Shown here: positions 1-9,282 of the stretch, piece by piece
Position numbering within the stretch: position 1 is the stretch's first letter
How the letters are laid out: each line of letters opens with the position of its first letter
Assembly (NCBI RefSeq): GCF_025602895.1
Contig: NW_026516558.1
Location: 1 to 22,592, forward strand
Length of the DNA stretch: 22,592 nucleotides
Direction: 5' to 3'
Origin: Polychytrium aggregatum
Taxonomy: Eukaryota > Chytridiomycota > Chytridiomycetes > Polychytriales
Position numbers and translations under genes: made by a program
The notes under the pieces: model-generated
The model's database searches: none
Seen by the model: only the letters and a program-made list of their open reading frames with translations
What the model was told of the DNA's origin: nothing

Positions 1-417
1 CGGCCTTGTGTGGATCGACTGGAGGGCCTCGCGGTAGTCGTCCAGCTTGAGGCTCGGGGACAGGTAGAAGTTGCCGATGTGGATGACGTGTTTGTATGTC
101 ACCCACATGGCGTCGCCCTTGTCGCTGACTTCAATGTTGGTGAAGTCGTGCGGGTCGATCCTGGCCGGGTTGTAGAGGATGGCGATGCCTCTGCCGGCGC
201 GGCAACGGGGACCAGGGACTTTCACGGCATAGCCACAGAGAGGGCTGCGGGGTTCGAGGTCGGCGAGGGTTTCTTGGACACCGACAAAGTCGATGTCGTT
301 GGTGTCGATGAGGTTCTTGAGTTCAACGTCGTTGACGTTGATGCCACAGACATTGAAGGAAGCGACGGTCAGGGATGTCTGGGCCCTGCCGCCTCCCTGT
401 GAGGGGTGTGGATTCAT
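1..417 (-). pseudogene. Copy 1 ORF2, N-terminal endonuclease part (runs off the window)
   Basis: The reading frame begins at the ATG at 415-417, which overlaps the ORF1 stop as ATGA, exactly as in copy 4. It encodes the start of an apurinic/apyrimidinic-type (APE) endonuclease domain: the FNVCGIN motif with the metal-binding-site Asn, the QET motif with the catalytic Glu, and the NFY segment. In such elements this domain nicks the target DNA for target-primed reverse transcription. Compared with copy 4 the sequence lacks one G after position 8 (ccttgtg against ccttggtg), which shifts the frame just before the GDFN motif. The copy is probably dead, unless this is a sequencing error or the frame is restored outside the window. 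Confidence 0.85.
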
Positions 418-2301
418 TGGGGTCGTGCAGCGCTGCTGCTGGCCCGGGGGCCCTCTCCTTCAGAGTCAGTGTCCATGACGGACAGCGGGACTCTGTAGGC
501 GGGGTGAGGCTTGCTGGGCTTTGACGAGGCACCAGCGGTGGGGGCAGCAGCAGCGACAGCAACGACAACGGCAGGGGCAGCGGTAGTGGCAGCGGCAGAG
601 GCAGACGACGAGGCAGCGGCAGCGGCAGAACCAGGGACCTTGGGGACGGCGGTGATGTCCGCCCGCTTGACCTCCTTGCCGGATAGGGCCTTCTTGAGGA
701 GCGAGTCGTACTCGTCGCGGTACTCCTCGGGGATGCGCATCTGGATGCAGCGGCGGACAGGGGCGGTCTTGGCCTTGGCTGCCTGGCGGAGGGACTTTGC
801 CATAAAGTTCTTGATGGCATCGGATCGGGACAGGGCCAGTCCATGGTGCTTGAGACCATGGATGACGTCGTAGGCCGGTACGACCCTGACCCTGCCATGT
901 GCGGACGACAGCGACTCCAGACGGGCACCAAGGTCGGCCTTGTTGGCCTTGTCGCGGACAAGGACCTCCATGACCGTGGCCTCAGGGAAGTTGATCTCGG
1001 CCAACTCCCTGGTGTCGATGCCGCATCGCTTGAGGTTGCGGCGGACACTGCCGAGGTCGCCACAGCGGATGCCCTCGACGTACAGCCAGTCCATGTTGGT
1101 GACGGCCTCCCTGAACTTGTCGTTCCGGAGCTCAGAGTTGGCGACCGTCCCGGGGACAAGGACTGGCTGGCGGTGCTGGTTGGGCTGGATCGGCTTGGAG
1201 GAGCCTGGCATTCGGCCGGTGGTCAGCATCCTCTTCCATTCGTCGAGCTGGCTGGCCTCGGACATGCGGCCGACACGGCTCTCGGCCTCCCGAACGTTCT
1301 TCAAGAGAGCGGCCTTGTACGAGGGAGACGGGGCGGAAACAGGGGCAGAGCCAGGGAGGGAGCCGGAGGACTGGGTCTTGGAACCGGGGGACTGGGTCTT
1401 GGGGGTGGCAGTCTTGTTGGCAACAGACTTGCGGAGCTGCTCCGTGGCACGGCTGATTGCCACATTGGACTTGGCGATCTTCTGGACCATGGCCTTGGTG
1501 GCAGCATCCATGTTGTCGGCCACGAGTGCCTCGAACAGGATGGACTGCACCCGGTCAGCCTCTCGCTTGAGGATAGCGAGGGCCTCCTCGGGTTTCATCG
1601 CAGGGACGGGAGCCTGGGACGGAGGAGGGGTCTTGGTCTTGACGACGGGTCGGGGCGGAAGGACGGGCCTGGTCTTGGGGACAGGGGACGCAGTGCCAGC
1701 AGCATCAACAGCTCGACGAGCTGGATCGACGGGGTCAGCAGTGGAAGCAGGGGCTGCTCGAGGGGCGCCTTCAGAGGCACCACGGGGGACGGCGCGCTGC
1801 TTGTCCATGGTCTTGAGGCCGCACTTGGTGTGGAAGTTCTCCTTGAACTTGTCCGAGAACGCATCCACAAACAGCTTGCGGGACTCCTTGGTGGTGCGGC
1901 TCATGTGGGCCCAGAACTGGAAGGCCGACATCTGGCCGGGGCAGGGTCCGTCCTCGAGGGCCTGGGGACACTTGAGCTGGAACTCGTCCTTGCCGTGCTT
2001 GACGACGATCCAGGGATCGGCCGAGGCGAGCTTGCACTTGCGGCACAGGGCAGTGCACTGCAGCTTGGCGGTCACGGCCATCCACAGCTGGTTGTTCATC
2101 TTGGTGACGTCGATGATCTGGGTTGCAGCCTTCTGATCATCGACGTCGGACGAGGCGTGCCACTTGCGCCAGAACTCGTCGCGCCAAGGAACCGAGACGA
2201 CGTCGGCACTGGGCTGGACAACAATGTCCATGGCACAGTGGTCTTGGTGGGGAGCGGCGGAGGAGGACACGGGAGCCAGGGACTCGGCAGGGTGGTCTTG
2301 G
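414..2301 (-). pseudogene. Copy 1 ORF1, C-terminal part (interrupted by gypsy element A)
   Basis: This is the larger part of ORF1, from about codon 132 to the stop, on the distal side of the inserted LTR element. It contains the Cys cluster (CRKC, later LKC and GPC), a proline/alanine/lysine-rich middle, the region around DWLYVEGIRCGDLG that is best conserved between copies, and an alanine-rich tail before the TGA. With one CTTGG duplicate removed, the two parts sum to 759 codons and stay in frame, so the gene was open when the gypsy element landed. The alanine tract is one codon shorter than in copy 4. The N-terminal part lies at 6426-6819. Confidence 0.9.
2297..2301. repeat. Target-site duplication of gypsy element A, left copy (CTTGG)
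   Basis: CTTGG directly precedes the TGTTAG terminus of the LTR element and is repeated at 6426-6430 directly after its CTAACA terminus. The uninterrupted site in copy 4 has a single CTTGG. Five base pairs is the usual duplication for Ty3/gypsy integrases. Confidence 0.95.
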
Positions 2302-2395
2302 TGTTAGGGATAGCTCCTGCTTGTTCTCCACTTTGACTGCACACTTGGCTGTTCTTTTGCCTTTCTGTTTGTTTGTGTGTAGCTTTGTAGTTCCC
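2302..2395 (+). repeat. Remnant of the 5' LTR of element A
   Basis: These 94 bp, from TGTTAGGG to GTAGTTCCC, are identical to the first 94 bp of the 3' LTR (5635-5728). After 2395 the left copy jumps into pol coding sequence (TTACACCGG), while the 3' LTR continues CTCCGATTT. The remnant keeps only the outer part of U3 and has lost the TATA box and the poly(A) signal. Confidence 0.93.
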
Positions 2396-2565
2396 TTACA
2401 CCGGTTCCCTCCTTTGGCACTTCGCCTTCCCTTTCTTCCCGCCTCGACTCTGCTTCGCTTTCTGAAGAGCCAACGGCTTTATCTTCACCCGACATTGAGC
2501 TCGTTAATGCGGCGAGTCTTCTCCGTCTTGCACGGGAAGACAAGCTCGACATTTTCGCTGCCCAA

Positions 2566-5500
2566 ATGGATATCCGTCCTCCTTCGCCGGAGACGTATCC
2601 TACGGTGTCGATAAGGTCCGTGCTCACGACGAAGGTGTATGCCGAGTCTGGCACCCCTGTTGACTCTCGAGGTGTCCCACTCAAATACAATGAGTTTGGC
2701 GACGTTTTCAGCCTCAAGTCTGACCCTCCTTCTTCCTTGCCTCCTCACCGTCCGTATGACTTGTCTATTGAGTTTGTACGGACCGAGGATGGAAAGGAAC
2801 CTCGTTTGCCAAAGCCGGGGAAAGTCTATCCTTTGTCCCCGGCCGAGGAATCTGCTCTTTCGGAGTATCTGACCAACGCCCTCGCACGTGGTTGGATCTC
2901 CAAATCCTCTTCCCCCGTTGGTGCTCCCTGCTTCTTCGTGAAGAAGCCCAATGGTGGTCTTCGCCTTTGCGTCGACTACCGGGGCCTCAATGCCATCACG
3001 AAGAAGAATCGCTACCCTCTTCCCCTCTTCCAGGATCTTCTGGATAAACTTTCTTCTGCCCGCGTCTTCTCACACCTTGACCTTCCTGATGCTTACCACT
3101 TGGTTCGTGTCAAGAAGGGCGATGAGTGGAAGACTGCTTTTGTTTGTAAATCTGGCTCATTTGAGTACAATGTTATCCCCTTTGGTCTTTCGAATGCCCC
3201 CGCTGCTTTCCAGTTTTTTATGAACGACATCTTCTCGGACCTCCTTGGTGTCTGTGTTGTCATTTATCTTGACGACATCCTGATCTTCTCAAAAGATCCC
3301 CAGGAGCATGAGGAGCATGTTAAGCTTGTTCTTTCTCGCCTTCGTGAACACTCCCTTAAGGTCAATCCGGCCAAGTGTTCTTTTGACCTTTCTGAAGTTG
3401 ATTTTCTCGGCATGATCATTTCTGCCGATGGCATCAAAATGGACCCTGCCAAGGTCGAGGCCGTTTCCCTTTGGCCTGTTCCCTCTTCTGCTCGCGATAT
3501 CCAAGTTTTTATTGGTTTCGCAAACTTTTACCGCCGCTTCGTCAAGGACTTTTCTGCACTTGCTCGTCCTTTGACTTCACTCACCACCAAATCCTCCACC
3601 TTCTCTTGGTCTCCCGAGGCCCAAGAGGCTTTTGATTCTCTTAAACGTTCTTTCACTTCCGCACCTATTCTTCGCTATTTTAATTTCTCCAAACCCGCTG
3701 TCATCGAGCCCGATGCTTCTGACTTTGCTTTGGGTGCCGTCCTTTCCCAGTTTGACCCTGACGGCGCTCTTCACCCCGTTGCTTTTCACTCTCGGCAATT
3801 CCGTCCCGCCGAGGTGAATTATGACACCCACGACAAAGAGCTCCTTGCTATTGTCGATTCCTTCACTGCCTGGCGTCATTACTTGATGGCTGCCGACCCT
3901 GATCATCCCACTCTTGTTTTCTCCGATCATCAGAACCTTACCCGGTTCACTTCCGCTTCCCAACTTTCTCGCCGCCAGTTCCGGTGGGCCCAATTCCTTT
4001 CTGACTTTGCTTTTCGCATTTACCACCGCCCTGGTCGTCTCAACACCAAAGCCGATGCTCTCAGTCGCCGTTCTGACTTTGAGATAAAGCCTGGTGACTC
4101 CCTCCACTCCACCAACTTCCTTCAGCTGTTCGAGTCTATTTCTCTCGACAGCATCACTGTTATCGGCTCGAATCCCGACTTTCTTTCCGAGATTCGAGCT
4201 GCCACCCTTTCTTGTTCCCTCCTTTCCGACTTTAACGCCAAACGTCTTGATGGCGATTACTCCTTCCGTGACGGTCTCCTTTACTTTAAAGACCTGATCG
4301 TTGTCCCTTCCCCCGAGCTCCAGCTCAAAGTGTTTGAGCAACGTCACTGCTCCGCTGCCGCTGGTCACTTTGGTCTTGCCAAGACCGTTGAGCTCATCTC
4401 CCGGGACTTTCACTGGCCCCGGCTTCGTAATTCTGTGCGTCGCTTCATTGCTAATTGTGAAGCGTGCCAGCGAGCCAAGCCGTCCCGTCACTCCCCTTAT
4501 GGTTTACTTCACCCTCTCCCCGTTCCTTCCGAACGTTGGTGGGACCTGTCGATGGACTTCATCACGGATCTCCCACCTTCGAACGGCTTTGACTCGATCT
4601 TCGTGGTTAAGGACCGCCTGTCCAAACAAGCACACTTTGTGCCCACCACGAAGACGGTTACAGGCGAGCAAACCGCCGAACTCTTCCTCTCCCACATCTT
4701 CCGCTTGCATGGTTGTCCCCGGTCTATTGTTTCGGACCGAGGAACTCAGTTTACTTCGGCCTTCTGGAGGCGCTTCAATGCGCTTCTGAAGACGAAGATT
4801 TCCCTTTCTTCTGCCTTCCACCCCGAGACCGACGGTTCGACCGAGGTTCTCAACCAGGTCATCGAGCAGTATTTGCGTATCCATTGCAATTACCTGCAAG
4901 ACGACTGGACCCTTCACCTTCCCCTTGCCGAGTTCACTTACAACAACTCGGAAAACACCTCCACTGGCATGACTCCCTTCTTTGCAGTCCATGGCCATCA
5001 CCCCATTTTTGATCCCTCTATCATCCGTGATCCCTCTGTTGTGCCCTCTGCCGAAGAACGTGTCGACCGACTTCAGACCGTTCTCGAGGATCTCAAGGCC
5101 AACCTCCGGGTTGCCCAAGAGTCCTACACTGTGCAGGCCAACAAATCCCGTCTCCCCACTCCCGACATCTCCGTTGGCGACCTCGTTTTTCTTGATCGTC
5201 GCCACATCCGCACCCTTCGTCCCTCCAACAAGCTTGACCAGAAAAAGCTTGGCCCCTTTAAAGTTCTTCGCCGCATCAACCCCGTTGCCTTTGAACTTAA
5301 ACTCCCTTCCACACTCAAAGTCCACCCCGTCTTTCATGTATCCCTCCTTGAACCCCGAACGAAGGACATTGTTCCCGAGTTCACCCAACCCGAACCACCT
5401 CCCATTCTTGTTGACTCCCAGGAAGAGTTTGAGGTCGAGACTGTTCTCGATTCTCGGCTCTTCCGTGGTCGCTTACAGTACTTGGTTCAGTGGAAGGGCT

Positions 5501-5622
5501 ATTCCGAGACTGACCGGTCTTGGGAGCCCGCTGCCAATGTTTCCCACGCCACTGATCTTGTTGCTGATTTCCACCTTCGCTATCCCTCAAAGCCGAAGGC
5601 GACGTCCGGAGTTCGTCGCTAA
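2566..5622 (+). CDS. pol: Gypsy element A Pol: reverse transcriptase, RNase H, integrase, chromodomain
   Basis: The 1018-residue product is given from the first ATG. The same frame is open from 2383, just after a TAG in the LTR remnant, and reads sensible Pol sequence from about 2396 (ELVNAASLLRLARE), so this ATG is only nominal and the original polyprotein began upstream. Domains in order: RT with LPPHRPYD near residue 58 and the catalytic YLDD at 234-237; RNase H with the first Asp at 383, DKELLAI and ADALSRR; integrase zinc-binding HHCC ending CEAC; integrase core D664, D724, E760, giving a 35-residue D-E spacing; a GPF-type module; and a C-terminal chromodomain (about 953-1000) with aromatic-cage positions F955, W976 and Y979. 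Such chromodomains direct integration to modified histones. Gag and protease are absent, so the element could move only with help from a relative. Confidence 0.95.
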   Translation: MDIRPPSPETYPTVSIRSVLTTKVYAESGTPVDSRGVPLKYNEFGDVFSLKSDPPSSLPPHRPYDLSIEFVRTEDGKEPRLPKPGKVYPLSPAEESALSEYLTNALARGWISKSSSPVGAPCFFVKKPNGGLRLCVDYRGLNAITKKNRYPLPLFQDLLDKLSSARVFSHLDLPDAYHLVRVKKGDEWKTAFVCKSGSFEYNVIPFGLSNAPAAFQFFMNDIFSDLLGVCVVIYLDDILIFSKDPQEHEEHVKLVLSRLREHSLKVNPAKCSFDLSEVDFLGMIISADGIKMDPAKVEAVSLWPVPSSARDIQVFIGFANFYRRFVKDFSALARPLTSLTTKSSTFSWSPEAQEAFDSLKRSFTSAPILRYFNFSKPAVIEPDASDFALGAVLSQFDPDGALHPVAFHSRQFRPAEVNYDTHDKELLAIVDSFTAWRHYLMAADPDHPTLVFSDHQNLTRFTSASQLSRRQFRWAQFLSDFAFRIYHRPGRLNTKADALSRRSDFEIKPGDSLHSTNFLQLFESISLDSITVIGSNPDFLSEIRAATLSCSLLSDFNAKRLDGDYSFRDGLLYFKDLIVVPSPELQLKVFEQRHCSAAAGHFGLAKTVELISRDFHWPRLRNSVRRFIANCEACQRAKPSRHSPYGLLHPLPVPSERWWDLSMDFITDLPPSNGFDSIFVVKDRLSKQAHFVPTTKTVTGEQTAELFLSHIFRLHGCPRSIVSDRGTQFTSAFWRRFNALLKTKISLSSAFHPETDGSTEVLNQVIEQYLRIHCNYLQDDWTLHLPLAEFTYNNSENTSTGMTPFFAVHGHHPIFDPSIIRDPSVVPSAEERVDRLQTVLEDLKANLRVAQESYTVQANKSRLPTPDISVGDLVFLDRRHIRTLRPSNKLDQKKLGPFKVLRRINPVAFELKLPSTLKVHPVFHVSLLEPRTKDIVPEFTQPEPPPILVDSQEEFEVETVLDSRLFRGRLQYLVQWKGYSETDRSWEPAANVSHATDLVADFHLRYPSKPKATSGVRR

Positions 5623-5634
5623 GGAAGGGGATGA
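5621..5634 (+). other. Polypurine tract of element A
   Basis: AAGGAAGGGGATGA lies immediately upstream of the 3' LTR and overlaps the pol stop codon. Purine runs in this place prime plus-strand DNA synthesis in LTR retrotransposons. Confidence 0.8.
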
Positions 5635-6178
5635 TGTTAGGGATAGCTCCTGCTTGTTCTCCACTTTGACTGCACACTTGGCTGTTCTTTTGCCTTTCTG
5701 TTTGTTTGTGTGTAGCTTTGTAGTTCCCCTCCGATTTTCCGCCCTTTGCCTGTCTTTTCCGCTCCTTCCGCACTTCCGTTTTCCCGCGCTGCTCCGCTTC
5801 CTTTGTCTTCTTCGCACGCGCCGGTTTGTTTGTGCACGCGCCTTGCTGCGATTGGTTGCAATTCGGCTGCCGGTCATGTGTCCCCCCACCGGTGACTCAT
5901 GACCTGCCTGACCGCCCCGATCTCTTGTTCATCTCGCATGCATTTGCCCCAACCTTATACTTGACCAATCCGCTTCTTGGATGTTGAGTCACATTGCTTC
6001 CCTTTCGCATGTTTCTCCTGCCAGGTGCTTCGCTTTTGCTTGCGCCTCTCTCGCTTTGGTTCTCTGCCTGTCTCGGTGGTCCTTCTCGGCCCTCGTTCGT
6101 GCATCGCCCCCTTCGCCCTGCTCGATCGCCCACTTTTCCCTCCCTTGGCCGCCCTTCGCTGCCAAGTCCGGACTTGTC

Positions 6179-6186
6179 TATAAATA
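6179..6186 (+). promoter_or_regulatory. TATA box of the element A LTR
   Basis: TATAAATA followed by GCC lies about 545 bp into the LTR and 51 bp upstream of the AATAAA signal. A compact U3/R layout like this is usual in fungal LTRs. The transcription start itself cannot be seen. Confidence 0.6.
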
Positions 6187-6236
6187 GCCTGACCCCCGCG
6201 ATGTGTAGTCGAACCTCAGCGTTCAAAATAGGACTA

Positions 6237-6242
6237 AATAAA
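6237..6242 (+). terminator. Poly(A) signal of the element A LTR
   Basis: AATAAA followed by GTG lies downstream of the TATA box, in the place expected for the R region 3' end signal. Confidence 0.6.
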
Positions 6243-6425
6243 GTGCATTCTACTTTATTCTCTGAGTGTTCCTCACGTCTCATTTCGAGACTAGTCTTAT
6301 CTTGAACGGATCTTTGCTTCCCTCGCTCCCTCTCCGAGTCCACTTCAGACTTTACCCTTGCCTTCCCTGAGCTCACTTCGAGTTCACTTCTTCTTTTGCC
6401 GTTGAGTCCCCTTCGGACTCTAACA

Positions 6426-6430
6426 CTTGG
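6426..6430. repeat. Target-site duplication of gypsy element A, right copy (CTTGG)
   Basis: CTTGG directly follows the CTAACA end of the 3' LTR and matches 2297-2301. Sequence to the right resumes copy 1 ORF1 exactly where 2301 left off. Confidence 0.95.
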
Positions 6431-6819
6431 TCGGCACAGGAGGACGAGGGCTCAGCGTCAGGCTCTTGGTCCGGGCTGAGGTCTTCTTCGACATTGATGT
6501 CCTCCAGTTCATCAATGTCGACGGCGGCACGGGCGGCAGCGCGGTCCAAGGGCGGGAACGAAAAGTCGGGTTCGGCCGGGAACCTGAACTCGGGCGGGGC
6601 CGGGAGCCTGGACTCGGGGAAGGACGGGAACTCGGACACGGGCGGACGCTCGTCATGCTCCGGCCTGGGGAGCATGGTCATTGCGTCGGGCAAGGACAGG
6701 CGACGCTTGGCGGGGGAGGAAGGGGTAGCCACGGGTCGCTCCTTGCGCTTGAAGATCAAGCTGCCGACAGCGATGGTCGAGGCCGGGAGAAGGGACTGCT
6801 GGGGTCTGTCCTTGGACAT
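6426..6819 (-). pseudogene. Copy 1 ORF1, N-terminal part (interrupted)
   Basis: The ATG at 6817-6819 starts a product (MSKDRPQQSLLPAST) that matches copy 4 ORF1 for about 131 residues, ending near SSSCADQ, where the gypsy LTR interrupts the codon. The segment is rich in Pro, Glu, Asp and Ser and probably disordered. Compared with copy 4 it lacks two codons in a small repeat (PSFPES against PSVSVPES). The rest of the gene is at 414-2301. Any read-through into the LTR would add only a short unrelated tail. Confidence 0.9.
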
Positions 6820-6867
6820 CGCTCAGCAGTGGGGAAGGGTTTTTTTTTTTTTGTTACTATAGTCAAC

Positions 6868-6873
6868 TTTATT
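6868..6873 (-). terminator. Poly(A) signal of the non-LTR element (copy 2)
   Basis: TTTATT on the plus strand is AATAAA on the element strand. It lies 15 nt before the poly(A) tail. The same signal occurs at 9310-9315, 11951-11956, 18328-18333 and 18383-18388 in copies 3 to 6. Confidence 0.75.
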
Positions 6874-6967
6874 CAAGAAGACAAGCCATCAGGTCCAACA
6901 GGTTGGTACCCCGGCACGTTGAGTACACAGGCAAGCCTATTTACTCCTGTTGCAGCCTAGTGCTGCC

Positions 6968-9282
6968 TCAGCTGCCCACAAGGTCTGAGACCAAGCGGGT
7001 GAACACATTTTCGAGCAGTTCCCACAAGGGAACAGCAGGATCGAGGGGGGGTCGGGGTGGAGGAATGACAAGTGCTGACACTATACTACGCTGTGATGAG
7101 GGTGCAGGGAGAGACTGCAAGGGTGGGACTACACTGGGTGTGGGAGTGGGTGGTGGTGCTGGGTGTGCACCAAGTGCGAATGCTCGGAAGGCAGTGCGGG
7201 GAGCGGGTACATGAGCAGCAAGTGATCCAAGTGCGGGAGGGGTGCGACTGCGAGGGGGAGTGCGATCGAAACTGAGCAGGTCCAGCAGCTTGTCCACTGG
7301 TCCCACTCCGGCTATACCACTTTCCACCCAAGTCGGGTGGGCCGTCTTGAGGGCTGCGACCTTGCGGACCAGGACTTGATGCGGATCCACACACTGCTGT
7401 GCGTGGGTCCTGGTCAAGTCGATCCCGGATCCGTGTCGAGCCAGGTTCTTGCACTTGCGGTAGCCAAATCTGAAGTGGCCTGGGAGAGCACCGAGTCGCC
7501 ATCGGACCATGAACATGAGCATGATCATGGATCCTTGGTACCCGCGAGCCTCCCAGAGTCCCGACATCTTGGTCGACGGGGTGCAGGCGGCGGTGAGCTG
7601 CTTGGAGCGGTCGAAGCCGTTCTTCATGTGGTCCTCGAAGATGAGGGTCTTGATCGGGACGGGCTGGGGTCGGGGCGGTCCGGGCGGCGGCGGCTGGTGT
7701 CGGGTCTTGCCTCGGTAGATCTCCGTGGCCGTGAGGGAGTGGTCGGCCTCTTGTCGGCGGACCACCATGGCCCAGTGCGGATCGGCTCGGACTCCTTGGC
7801 CGAGGAACTGGTCGGGGTGGTAGGGCGCAATGATCTTGTTGCGCAGGATCATCGACAGCATCTTGTCGCCGTCAGAGACTTGGTCGTCCCAGCGGGCCCA
7901 GTTCTGCAGGGCCAGCATCTTGACACGGACCGACATCTTGGGAAGGCCGCAGTTGAGGTGCATGGCACCGACGGGAGTGCCGGGGCCGACGCGGAACATG
8001 GTGCGGAGGGCCGTCATCTGGGCGTCGTCGAGGCGGTCGCGCAGAGCTGGGTCGGGGATGTCCATGGCCATCCCGTATTCGAGGGTCGGCCGCACAAAGG
8101 TCTTGTAGACCTGGGTGATGGTCTTGGCCGAGACCTTGCCGAGGGTGATGCCGAGTCCAACCACGGTGTCGGTGACCATGTGGACCTTGCGGAGGAGCTT
8201 GTCGAACTGGAGGTCCGGGCGGAATCCGTCAATGTCGACCATGACACCGAGGTAGCGGAACTGGAGGACCTTGGGCAGCTCGGTGCCGTACAGCTTGGCG
8301 GGATGGAGCTGGTCGACGTTGCAGGCCGAGTACAGCACCTCGCACTTGGGAGGCGAGAAGCGGTACCGGTTGTCGATGCTGTGGCGTTCGCAGATATCCA
8401 GCATGGCCTGGGTGCGGCCAGCCGGACAGATGAGGACACCGTCATCGGCAAACCAGAGCGAGTTGACCCGGAGACGGTGGTGGCGACTCGAGGCAAGCAC
8501 AAGTCCGTCCTCGGCTCGGAGCAGTCCAGGCAGGTCGTCAATGTGGGCACTGAACAGAAGGGGACTCAGGACCGAGCCTTGGATGAGACCCTTCTGCAGC
8601 CACACAGGCTGCGACGTGCGGCCCTTGCTGGCGACGCGGACAAGAGTGCGGTCGAACATGGCCCTGAGGACCCCGACGGCGACCGGACCAGCACCTCGGG
8701 TGGCGATCTTGTCCCAGAGGCGCTCCCGCCAGACAGTGTCGTAGGCGGCCTTGATGTCGAGGAAGACCAGGCTGTACTCGTCGTCGCGGATCTTGTTCAT
8801 GCGGACAAGAGCGTCGAGCGAGTACACCTGGTCGAGGGTGCCTCGGTCCGGGCGGAAGCCTCCCTGGGCAATGTCCATGATGCCGATCTCGCGGGTGAGG
8901 AACGGCAGCAGGACTCGCTCGGCGATCTTGCGGAGGACCTGGGTCAACCCGATGGGCCGGTACATGGCCGGATCGAGGATCGAACCCTTGTTCTTGTAGA
9001 CCGGGTGGATCAGGACAGTGTTCCACTCGGTCGGGACGACGGAGGCCTTGAGGGCGGCCAGCAGGATGGCCCGGAGCCAGGGAGCGACCACGGGAGCGAC
9101 AGGGTGCAGCATCTCGGCCTTGATCTTGTCCGGGCCGGAAGACTTGCGCTTGGGGGACTTGACGATGGCATCGGCCACCTCGTCCGACGACAATCGGGGA
9201 ATGGAGCGGTCCTCGGGGAGCAGGCGCGGAACAGTGTCCAGGGGTCTTGGGCCGACGGTCCGGTCAAAGGCGGCACCGGGGG
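6968..9282 (-). pseudogene. Copy 2 ORF2, reverse transcriptase to C terminus (5'-truncated)
   Basis: The frame is open from the truncated 5' end to the TGA at 6968-6970 and corresponds to about residues 453-1224 of full-length ORF2. It holds the whole RT domain: SSGPDKIKAEML at the start, YRPIGLTQVLRKI, GGFRPDRGT, VFLDIKAAYDTV with a catalytic Asp, QGSVLSPLLF, and FADD (8441-8452). A post-RT region follows and ends with a Cys/His segment (KCKNLARHG, THAQQC) resembling a degenerate C-terminal zinc knuckle. No frameshift is present in this part. The endonuclease domain and any start codon are missing, so the copy cannot act on its own. An internal ATG at 9191-9193 is not a natural start. Confidence 0.92.

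Larger units (their letters stand above)
2302..6425 (+). mobile_element. Ty3/gypsy chromovirus (element A), internally deleted
   Basis: The 4124-bp element starts TGTTAGGGATAGC and ends GGACTCTAACA, so TGTTAG and CTAACA form terminal inverted repeats of the TG...CA type. It is flanked by a perfect 5-bp CTTGG duplication. It keeps a complete 3' LTR (5635-6425), a polypurine tract and an open RT-RNase H-integrase-chromodomain pol. It has lost about 700 bp of the 5' LTR, the primer-binding site, gag and protease. It lies on the plus strand, opposite to the non-LTR copy it interrupts. The surviving 94 bp of 5' LTR are identical to the 3' LTR, which suggests a young insertion. Confidence 0.96.
5635..6425 (+). 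repeat. 3' LTR of element A (791 bp)
   Basis: The LTR runs from TGTTAGGGATAGC after the polypurine tract to CTAACA before the CTTGG duplication. It contains a TATA-like box (6179-6186) and an AATAAA signal (6237-6242) in the order expected for U3-R-U5. No coding sequence is recognisable, and short ORFs inside it are chance. Confidence 0.95.
1..6839 (-). mobile_element. Non-LTR retrotransposon copy 1, split by an LTR element
   Basis: Positions 1-2301 and 6426-6839 together match the 5' part of the full-length copy at 11923-18271: about 20 bp of 5' UTR, all of ORF1 and the first ~136 codons of ORF2. The remainder lies off the left edge. The two parts are collinear with copy 4 once the inserted gypsy element (2302-6425) and one CTTGG duplicate are removed. 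The 5' end stops in the 5' UTR, about 20 bp upstream of the ORF1 start, where the T-run of copy 2 begins at 6840. It is therefore slightly 5'-truncated compared with copy 4 and lacks the 20-bp repeats. Confidence 0.93.
6840..9282 (-). mobile_element. Non-LTR retrotransposon copy 2 (5'-truncated, subfamily 1)
   Basis: The copy comprises a 13-nt poly(A) tail (T-run 6840-6852), a 115-bp 3' UTR and the RT-to-C-terminus part of ORF2. The 5' end is lost at 9282, directly against the T-run of copy 3. The corresponding sequence continues uninterrupted in copies 3 and 4 (GGGGGTGTCCTGG). It shares diagnostic bases with copy 6 (for example CTTTATTCAAG near the tail) that differ from copies 3 and 4. No target-site duplication is visible at its ends. 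Confidence 0.94.

Noticed and set aside
3577-5388. Minus-strand ORFs of about 300 codons (3577-4491, 4504-5388) opposite gypsy Pol
   Set aside because: The plus strand here has all RNase H and integrase motifs in one frame. The minus-strand products have no domain signal.
5897-6376. Minus-strand ORF of 159 codons and small plus-strand ORFs in the 3' LTR of element A
   Set aside because: They fall wholly within the LTR and overlap the TATA box and poly(A) signal. No motif is recognisable.
6840-6852. T-runs as Rho-independent or Pol III terminators
   Set aside because: Each run adjoins the element 3' end with AATAAA on the opposite strand, so they are poly(A) tails of minus-strand elements.
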